Shown here: positions 58,556-64,000 of the stretch, piece by piece | Layout of the letters: each line of letters begins with the position of its first letter | Numbering within the stretch: position 1 is the stretch's first letter | Assembly (NCBI RefSeq): GCF_000739555.1 | Contig: NZ_BBJN01000020.1 | Span: 1 to 64,000 of the forward strand | Direction: 5' to 3' | DNA: 64,000 nt | From: Halolamina rubra | GTDB lineage: Archaea; Halobacteriota; Halobacteria; Halobacteriales; Haloferacaceae | Made by a program: the position numbers and the translations under genes | The notes under the pieces: model-generated | The model's input: only the letters and a program-made list of their open reading frames with translations | Databases searched by the model: none | What the model was told of the DNA's origin: nothing

Positions 58556-59442
58556 TGAACGAGCCTGAGTTCTACGCCAACAACTGGCTCGGCGCTGACT
58601 GGACGGACTGGGGCCCCCTCGACCCCAACGGTGACCATCTGTCGACGTTCTCGACAGACGAAGGGCTGTACCGCGTACGCCACCCGGAGCGGCCGGGATT
58701 GGAGTACATCGGCGAGACGGGACGTAGCCTCCGTGGCCGGGTCCGAGCGCTTGCCCATGGGGCGTTCGCCGACGAGATGCCCTACCGTGATCCGCACACT
58801 GCGGCTCCGTGTCTCTGGGCCGTCCAACAAGAGGACGGCAAGGAACTGGAGGTCTCAGTCACGACGCCGACGCTCGCCGAGGATAAGCAGTCCCGGAAGG
58901 CGTTCGAAGACGCCCTGATCGCTGTATACCGCCGCGAAAGAGGCGAGAGTCCGACGGCGAACTTCGGCCGAATAATCGACGGCTATCGGCAGTCGACATA
59001 TCGAAGCGGTGGAGAACGCGGTGGACCACTCGAACCGGGTGAGACGGAATCGAACGCTGAATCTGGCGTCGGTCCGCTCGATTGGAGCCGTAGCGAGGCC
59101 ATTCTCTCAGGTGACTGGATGGGCCTCTCCTGGTCGGCGCCACGACAGCTCGCCGTGGTAGACACGTCGCTCCCGACAGATGACGCGCTGTACCGGATCT
59201 GGCGAGAGGGTGGTGCACCCCCTTTGGAATACATCGGGCAGAGTTCGAACCTCAAGTCACGGCTGTATCATCACCGGCGGAATCGTGACGAGAAGCTACT
59301 GTACTCGTACACAGAACTTGGCGAGCATGACGCCCAGCACAAACGTGAAGAGGCTGAGACGGAGCTAATCGGCGTTCACTGGTTGGAAGCGGGGAGAGTC
59401 CACGGGATCAGTTCTGAAGGGTTCGGATTCCGGCGAACGTGA
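58555..59442 (+). CDS. Protein with two GIY-YIG-like nuclease modules
   Basis: 295 residues. Module 1 (about 35-130): GLYRVRHPERPGLEYIGETGRSLRGRVRAL, then FEDALIAVYRRERGESPTANFG. Module 2 (about 205-295): ALYRIWREGGAPPLEYIGQSSNLKSRLYHH, then EEAETELIGVHWLEAG. Both retain the GIY/YIG-like strands and the following Arg; Glu and Asn candidates are clearest in module 1. GIY-YIG nucleases usually nick as monomers, so a fused pair could make double-strand cuts. Translationally coupled to 57728-58555. Confidence 0.68.
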   Translation: MNEPEFYANNWLGADWTDWGPLDPNGDHLSTFSTDEGLYRVRHPERPGLEYIGETGRSLRGRVRALAHGAFADEMPYRDPHTAAPCLWAVQQEDGKELEVSVTTPTLAEDKQSRKAFEDALIAVYRRERGESPTANFGRIIDGYRQSTYRSGGERGGPLEPGETESNAESGVGPLDWSRSEAILSGDWMGLSWSAPRQLAVVDTSLPTDDALYRIWREGGAPPLEYIGQSSNLKSRLYHHRRNRDEKLLYSYTELGEHDAQHKREEAETELIGVHWLEAGRVHGISSEGFGFRRT

Positions 59443-59639
59443 CAATGGGAGCCGAAACCATAGGGGAAGAATTAGTGATCCTTCAGAGGGGATTTATCTA
59501 GGCTGAATTAGGCGTGTTCCCACACCCGTTCGAATTTATCTTCTCCATATCGGGATTGGAGCGCGCGCTATTTCTGCTAAGTACAGGTGATGTATACAAC
59601 CTAGTCACAGTTCCCGCCTACAGGGGGCAGCTTCCCCAA

Positions 59640-60011
59640 TCACTTCCGCGGTTCAACGAAACCCAGTTTCCCAAGAAATACGAGCCAGATGTACCCTAGG
59701 AAGCCGAGAACGAAGAGTTGGTTCACAGCGGATAAGGCCGGGTGAACAAGCTGGGACATTATACTGGGAGTGATAAAGAAGAGGAAGGTCCCACCTATTG
59801 CAATCATACCCGTGTATACGGCAGGCCAGAAAGTAGCACCCGCAGCGACACCAAGAAGGGTGATGAGTGTGGCTACATTGAGGACGAGACCGGCGGCAAT
59901 TGATCCGTGAAGTTTGAGCGTGATAGCGACAGCAAAGAGGATGCCAAACGAGGGAATGCCGATGATCTTAATCGCACGCTCCCAGCCGTTTTTAGCAGTA
60001 GGTGCCGGCAT
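59640..60011 (-). CDS. Polytopic membrane protein
   Basis: 123 residues with four hydrophobic helices (IIGIPSFGILFAVAITLKL, IAAGLVLNVATLITLLGVAAG, FWPAVYTGMIAIGGTFLFFIT, QLFVLGFLGYIWLVFL). No motif. Lies in AT-rich DNA, with TAAGTACAGGTGAT at 59578 on one side and an 86-bp repeat at 60167 on the other. Confidence 0.55.
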   Translation of the reverse strand: MPAPTAKNGWERAIKIIGIPSFGILFAVAITLKLHGSIAAGLVLNVATLITLLGVAAGATFWPAVYTGMIAIGGTFLFFITPSIMSQLVHPALSAVNQLFVLGFLGYIWLVFLGKLGFVEPRK

Positions 60012-60166
60012 CCCGAATCACAATTGAAAATAGGGATCGACTCATGTAAAAATGCCCGGTTGGAAGGGTGATACTCTTCTGATACTGGCCTCTATTTACG
60101 TTTTTAATGACCATCCCGTTCCTAATCACACATAGTCTAATCACTGTCATCAGGCTGGTTGGTGGG

Positions 60167-60252
60167 CACACCTATTGAGCGGATGTTTCACTCGAAATAG
60201 CAGGTAATAACCCACCTAGATTTGATGCAAAGATTCGGTAAGTACAGGTGAT
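60167..60252 (+). repeat. 86-bp direct repeat, copy 1
   Basis: Runs from CACACCTATTGAGCGGATG to TAAGTACAGGTGAT. It matches copy 2 at 61240-61325 over its full length, with about 8 mismatches by eye. The shared terminal TAAGTACAGGTGAT also occurs at 59578-59591. Lies in the 384-bp gap before the DUF2321 gene. Confidence 0.8.
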
Positions 60253-60395
60253 CCACCTATGGGCAGAAGATTCTAACCTTCCGAACCACGTCAGTCAACC
60301 CGGCCGAGATAACCGAGTAAGTATACAAACCCTTGCAAAGCTTGGGAATTAAATTGCAAAGTTTATTTAGTGATGGGATTGGTCTGGAGTTCTGA

Positions 60396-61109
60396 ATGAC
60401 AACTTATGCTCAGATTTGCCGGAATGGCCACATACTGAACACAAGCCCAAATCCCGAATATATCCAGGAATATCAGTATTGTCAAGACTGCGGAGCTGAG
60501 GGCATTGTTGAATGTCCCGAGTGTAGTGACCAGAAAATCATTGCTTCAGAGCAGAACATACCAACTGAAGATGTTACACAAGGAGATTTAGATCTATTTT
60601 GTCGCAGTTGTGGTGCTGGCTACCCTTGGACTGGCAATGACGGAATGGTAATCCGAGAAGGCGTTTTTGTTGATGATGATTACGTCACTGGTTCCTTTGA
60701 CCGGCAGACAGTTGAGGAAATAAACCGATGTTATCGAATTGGAGCCAATAGCGCTGTATTGGTCCTATATCGCAAATTATTGGAGAATACCATCATTGAG
60801 ATACTCAGAGGGCATTATGGAACGGACAGCATTGAGAAGTTCTATGATAATGACAATAGCCAATTTCATCGGTTCTCAGTCCTGATCAGTGAGTTTGATG
60901 ACAGTAGAAGCGAATTGAGCCAGTATTCGGACAATTTGACCAACGCTCTCATCGATCAAATTTGGGAGTTCAAGGGGAATGGTGATGCAATGGCACATTC
61001 GATAAAATATGAAGTTGAAGATGAAGAATTGGAAGAGATGTCCTCCGGGGCAGCATATGTAGCCAATGTTCTGCTCCAGGCGAGGAACGAGGTACAGCGC
61101 GCAAATTAG
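60396..61109 (+). CDS. DUF2321 zinc-ribbon / HEPN-like protein
   Basis: 237 residues. Residues 1-75 hold paired zinc knuckles (CRNGH...YCQDCGAEGIVECPECSDQ..., LFCRSCGAGYPW), as in DUF2321. Residues about 105-235 are all-helical and resemble the DUF4145/HEPN-like fold (DRQTVEEINRCYRIGANSAVLVLYRKLLENTIIEILRGHYG). An R-x4-6-H ribonuclease motif is not obvious. Framed by 86-bp direct repeats; AT-rich; probably a mobile defence or regulatory cassette. Confidence 0.65.
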   Translation: MTTYAQICRNGHILNTSPNPEYIQEYQYCQDCGAEGIVECPECSDQKIIASEQNIPTEDVTQGDLDLFCRSCGAGYPWTGNDGMVIREGVFVDDDYVTGSFDRQTVEEINRCYRIGANSAVLVLYRKLLENTIIEILRGHYGTDSIEKFYDNDNSQFHRFSVLISEFDDSRSELSQYSDNLTNALIDQIWEFKGNGDAMAHSIKYEVEDEELEEMSSGAAYVANVLLQARNEVQRAN

Positions 61110-61239
61110 AGGTTGCACGTAAGCTCTGATATGACGTTTCGACTGGGAATTTGATACGCCCCTTGATCAAAATAGACTCAATATTCAACTCGGTGCTCAG
61201 AATATCTCTATGAACTGGAATGGCCCCGGTGTTCAATTT

Positions 61240-61325
61240 CACACCTATTGAGCGGATGTATTACCCAAAATAGCAGGTAATAACCCGCTTAGATTTGATG
61301 CAACGATTCGGTAAGTACAGTTGAT
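61240..61325 (+). repeat. 86-bp direct repeat, copy 2
   Basis: Starts CACACCTATTGAGCGGATG and ends TAAGTACAGTTGAT. With copy 1 it encloses a 987-bp segment that carries only the DUF2321 gene. The frameshifted HNH gene follows 7 bp later. Confidence 0.8.
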
Positions 61326-61332
61326 GTAGCCT

Positions 61333-61606
61333 CTACTCCCACTGGCGATCCTCTGGTACATTTTCGGGAGTTAGGTCGGCCCGGAACTCTTCACTCATGT
61401 GAATTTTGTTGTGACAAGATTTGCAGACGTAGATCGTTTTTTTCAGGCTCATAGCTGATATGATGCTCAACTCGTTTACCATAATCCTCGCATACCTCAC
61501 ATATTCCGGAGCTTCCAGCCTCAATGTGGGTGGTTGTTACTTCATTCTGCGCGTAATGGTCTGCCCATTGGCCCTCTGTCATGTCCTCGGGAATGTCGCG
61601 GGTCAC
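61333..61606 (-). pseudogene. HNH nuclease, frameshifted in an A7 run
   Basis: The frame from MTRDIPEDMTEGQWADHYAQ runs through GICEVCEDYGKRVEHHISYEPEK and then shifts at an A7 tract (plus-strand T7, about 61437-61443). The neighbouring frame continues TIYVCKSCHNKIHMSEEF...VPEDRQWE. Losing one A gives a 90-residue protein with CxxC...HH...CxxCHNKIH, a standard HNH core. The homopolymer could be a sequencing error, a real mutation or a slippage site. Confidence 0.7.
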
Positions 61607-62047
61607 ACATTACTTGAATAGCTTAAGACCAATAGTAATTACTCCTGAATCTCACCTAAAACAGCGTTTTTAGCGCCTCTATCCTCTATTTTCTCCCGTC
61701 TTTTTCGGGGTGAGAATTCAACAGTCGAGTAAGACGTGGAATCGATAACGAATTGTCTAGTAATTTTAGCTGTTTCAAATGTAGATACGTATCACAAACA
61801 TCACTGATATCTCTTGAGCCATTGTCCAATAATTGGAACCCAGATCTCCCACCCCATTCCTCGGCTCGTTCATTCTATAGTAAGGCTGAATTGCGGGTGT
61901 GTCTCATACCAACCGGCTTCCGGGAATCGGGGGGGAATCGGAAGCTCGACGCTCGATCAGCGCCGATGACACCCCTAATCCGGACCAATTTCGACCGTTC
62001 TCGACGGAGATTCTTCCGGGATGCCGGCAAAGGGGAAGCTATCCATG
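61607..62047. other. 441-bp gap with no gene
   Basis: AT-rich at the left, GC-rich towards the integrase. An open frame at 61753-62100 has no haloarchaeal composition and is rejected. No TATA box is obvious for the integrase start at 62048. Confidence 0.4.
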
Positions 62048-62632
62048 ATGACCGAAGAGTACGAGGATCAGGCTGGTCGCCGAGTGTGGCTGAGTCGTGA
62101 CGAGGTCGACGCGCTGCTCGAGGTCGTCGACGACCCGCTACGGAAGGTCGCGTTCAGGCTCGCGGCTGAGTGTGGGCTTCGGACTCATGAGATCGTCGCG
62201 GTCACGCCCGATCACGTCGTCGACGGTGGGGAAGCGGGGCAGATGCTGGTCGTCCCTGAGGGGAAAGGTGAGAAGTATCGCGAGGCACCGATCCCCGGCT
62301 CGCTCGCAGATCTCGTCGACGCCGCAGCGAGCTTCGGTGGCGTCGATGCTGGCGAGGTCCTCGTCGATCGTTCGACGCGAGCACTTCGGAACTGGGTCGA
62401 GGCAGCTCGAGGACAGTTGGCCGATGGGACTGGTGAAGACCGTTGGCGGTACCTGACATTCCACGATCTCCGGCGTACCTGGGCTGGGCAACTCGCCAAC
62501 GCCGATGTCGACGAGACGATTGCACTTCGGTGGGGCGGATGGAACGACCTCGATACGTTCCTCAACCACTACCGTGGTGAGGCGACTGAGAAGGCGCAGG
62601 CGAGGGAGCGTACGAAGGTTGATTGGTTATAA
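62048..62632 (+). CDS. Catalytic-domain-only tyrosine recombinase
   Basis: 194 residues from MTEEYEDQAGRRVWLSRDEVDALL. Box I Arg lies in AAECGLRTHEIVAVTPDHV, the beta-hairpin Lys in PEGKGEKYREAPI, box II in FHDLRRTWAGQLANADVDE, a Trp replaces the second His in RWGGWND, and the nucleophile Tyr is in FLNHYRGE. The N-terminal core-binding domain of the 4634 integrase is missing. This small form is common in haloarchaea. It may belong to a different, degraded element on this side. Confidence 0.8.
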   Translation: MTEEYEDQAGRRVWLSRDEVDALLEVVDDPLRKVAFRLAAECGLRTHEIVAVTPDHVVDGGEAGQMLVVPEGKGEKYREAPIPGSLADLVDAAASFGGVDAGEVLVDRSTRALRNWVEAARGQLADGTGEDRWRYLTFHDLRRTWAGQLANADVDETIALRWGGWNDLDTFLNHYRGEATEKAQARERTKVDWL

Positions 62633-62634
62633 AT

Positions 62635-62664
62635 TCAGGGGCATAACCTACCAAATACCCCTGA
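62635..62664. repeat. Inverted repeat after the short integrase
   Basis: TCAGGGG (62635-62641) and CCCCTGA (62658-62664) are perfect inverted copies with a 16-base spacer, 3 bp after the integrase stop. CCTGACTT is repeated directly at about 62660 and 62699. Candidate recombination arms or a bidirectional terminator between convergent genes. Confidence 0.45.
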
Positions 62665-62791
62665 CTTTGGCAGGGTGAGTTTATTAGTACTCCAAACTCC
62701 TGACTTCGCCGAGTCGTACGAAAACAATACGATAGTACCGACGTATTCAACAAGATTATCCTCGCGATAATATCTCATGTTGGGATCTGGC

Positions 62792-64000
62792 TCAGTCGAG
62801 AATTTCCGTGTCATCCATATCACGAAGTTCTGCAAGAGAACGTTGCCACTCTTCCCATTGTGTTTCGCCGCTCTCGTTGATTGCATCAATGGTTTTGAGC
62901 TGTTCCTCCAGAACTTCTGTAAGACCCTCAAGTGAATCAACAGCCCAAACACTTCGAGATATGGGGGAATCGATGAACTCTGTCTGAGGATTTAACGATA
63001 TGATCTGGAGTTGCTCGGGTGCATTCTCACAGAGTCTCTGGAACCACGTTTTGGCGAGTAGGCTCGGATCCACTATCCAAATGAAGGAGTGATACAATTC
63101 ACTGACCTCCGCTACCGGCTTTTGTTTCGCATCGTGGAAAACACTAAGTTGTAAATCGATATCTAATGCATCAGAAACCGCCCGCAACTCTGTCTGGATA
63201 GTATCCGGATCATACGAAGCCTCGTCGAAGAATGCAATTTGTACACGGTATTCCATCTCCTCCTGATCCGAGCGTGCGGGCCGGTCAACTCGGGGAGAAA
63301 TCCTTTTCAAATCGACGATTGACACATTTTCCATTCGATAGCGCTTCCCCGCCCCATGGGCCAATAGTTCCAGCAATGCATCGGTGTCTGCCCACGACTT
63401 GAGCACGTCATATTCTTCAATATTGTATTCCTCCCCATTTGCGTATCCTGACACACGATTGAGGGCTGTAGGATCGTTTGCCACTGTTGTCACGAACGAG
63501 GGCCAGCGAATACTGATAACAACAAATTTTGCTAACTGAGGCAATGTAATCATATCTCCAACAGGGTTATCCCCTACTCCGGCAAGAAGTCCCTCAGACT
63601 CGGCAATGACGGCTCTTAGCCGATATAAATTTAGGAACCGCTTCACTTGCCTTGGATTATTGCCTAGTGCGGGAGCTGCCATTTCTACAATATCATCAAG
63701 CGTCGTTTCGAAACGAGGCGCAAGATCTCTTTCCCAAAGAGATTCGATGTCCTCTTCATTTGTCTGCTCAGCATCCACGTCAGCGTCGAGGACATCCTCT
63801 CTAACGAGTCTCTGAATGTCCTCTCCCTTTGGTTCGGGTACAACAAACGGAATTTGAATGAATTTCTCCAAGTATCGGTATCCAAAATCAATGGAGTCAT
63901 CGTTATCGGGTTCATCTTCCAAATAATCAAGAATTTCATCGTGCTTCGCGGTGATTCCTGCTGCAACGCGTGCACGATCTAATCCGAGAACAAAAACCAC
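62792..64000 (-). CDS. KAP-family P-loop NTPase, 5' part outside the window
   Basis: The last 402 residues are inside the window. The visible part begins VFVLGLDRARVAAGI, the Walker B region of KAP NTPases, followed by YLEKFIQIPFVVPEP and NNPRQVKRFLNLYRLRAVIAESEG, both hallmark segments. The C-terminal 180 residues are acidic and of unknown fold (VQIAFFDEASYDPDTIQTELRAVSDALDIDLQLSVFHDAKQ). KAP proteins are membrane-associated and include phage-exclusion proteins such as PifA. Walker A and the membrane insert lie beyond position 64000. Confidence 0.75.
   Translation of the reverse strand: MVFVLGLDRARVAAGITAKHDEILDYLEDEPDNDDSIDFGYRYLEKFIQIPFVVPEPKGEDIQRLVREDVLDADVDAEQTNEEDIESLWERDLAPRFETTLDDIVEMAAPALGNNPRQVKRFLNLYRLRAVIAESEGLLAGVGDNPVGDMITLPQLAKFVVISIRWPSFVTTVANDPTALNRVSGYANGEEYNIEEYDVLKSWADTDALLELLAHGAGKRYRMENVSIVDLKRISPRVDRPARSDQEEMEYRVQIAFFDEASYDPDTIQTELRAVSDALDIDLQLSVFHDAKQKPVAEVSELYHSFIWIVDPSLLAKTWFQRLCENAPEQLQIISLNPQTEFIDSPISRSVWAVDSLEGLTEVLEEQLKTIDAINESGETQWEEWQRSLAELRDMDDTEILD

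Noticed and set aside
61753-62100. 115-codon frame before the short integrase
   Set aside because: Basic, Ser/Phe-rich product with no family resemblance and a different frame from the integrase.
1-64000. CRISPR array, rRNA or complete tRNA gene
   Set aside because: No regularly spaced short repeats and no rRNA or cloverleaf-like sequence were seen by eye; a covariance or CRISPR search could still find weak ones.

Overview
The window comes from a haloarchaeon. Most of it is GC-rich with strongly acidic proteins, genes overlap as ATGA/GTGA chains, promoters carry TATA boxes, pilins have the archaeal class III signal, and the signal peptidase is the archaeal Ser/His type. The species cannot be named from this sequence.

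Layout. (a) 1-4.3 kb: a chromosomal-looking locus with two SipW-type-signal surface proteins, a DUF7344 winged-helix membrane protein, signal peptidase I and a Thr/Pro-rich secreted protein. (b) 4.3-19.6 kb: start of a mobile element. It holds a 120-bp repeat pair, a tyrosine integrase, a tightly overlapping minus-strand operon of small proteins (zinc fingers, MazG-like), a winged-helix repressor with a perfect palindromic operator, an orphan Dam-type methyltransferase, an EVE-like/nuclease protein, an Orc1/Cdc6 initiator and a type IIG-like restriction-modification enzyme. (c) 19.8-22.3 kb: three paralogous archaeal pilins around a possible homing-endonuclease-like gene. (d) 22.7-42.5 kb: an almost entirely plus-strand block of secreted and membrane proteins. 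It runs from a 1400-residue multi-domain adhesin through a subtilisin, a Tat substrate, several Sec-secreted proteins and small membrane proteins, and ends with a HerA/FtsK/VirD4-like ATPase that has a C-terminal winged helix. (e) 42.9-48.9 kb: two beta-helix lipoproteins flanking an amino-acid permease and a TrkA-type protein. (f) 49.2-49.9 kb: a diverged relic of the 3' end of the ATPase gene plus its downstream DNA. (g) 49.9-64 kb: a defence-island-like stretch with a DUF4268 nuclease, a ComEC-like lipoprotein with DUF3006, an XRE regulator, a PD-(D/E)XK protein, EVE-McrB/McrC, a tandem GIY-YIG protein, a DUF2321/HEPN-like gene between 86-bp direct repeats, a frameshifted HNH gene, a catalytic-domain-only integrase and a truncated KAP NTPase.

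Interpretation. Integrase, repressor, initiator, methyltransferases, pilins and the ATPase plus envelope-protein block together look like an integrated plasmid, provirus or vesicle-forming element of at least 38 kb. The envelope block is the best candidate for an undescribed system: a cell-surface machine for contact, envelope remodelling and DNA movement. I infer this from topology and gene order; none of these secreted proteins is one I can assign to a known structural protein.

Quality note. At least four genes (near 9.69, 32.76, 38.88 and 61.44 kb) are each broken by a single-base indel with clear coding continuation in another frame, and the partial gene at position 1 shows what looks like a compensating pair. 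They may be sequencing errors or genuine decay, and any annotation of these genes depends on which.
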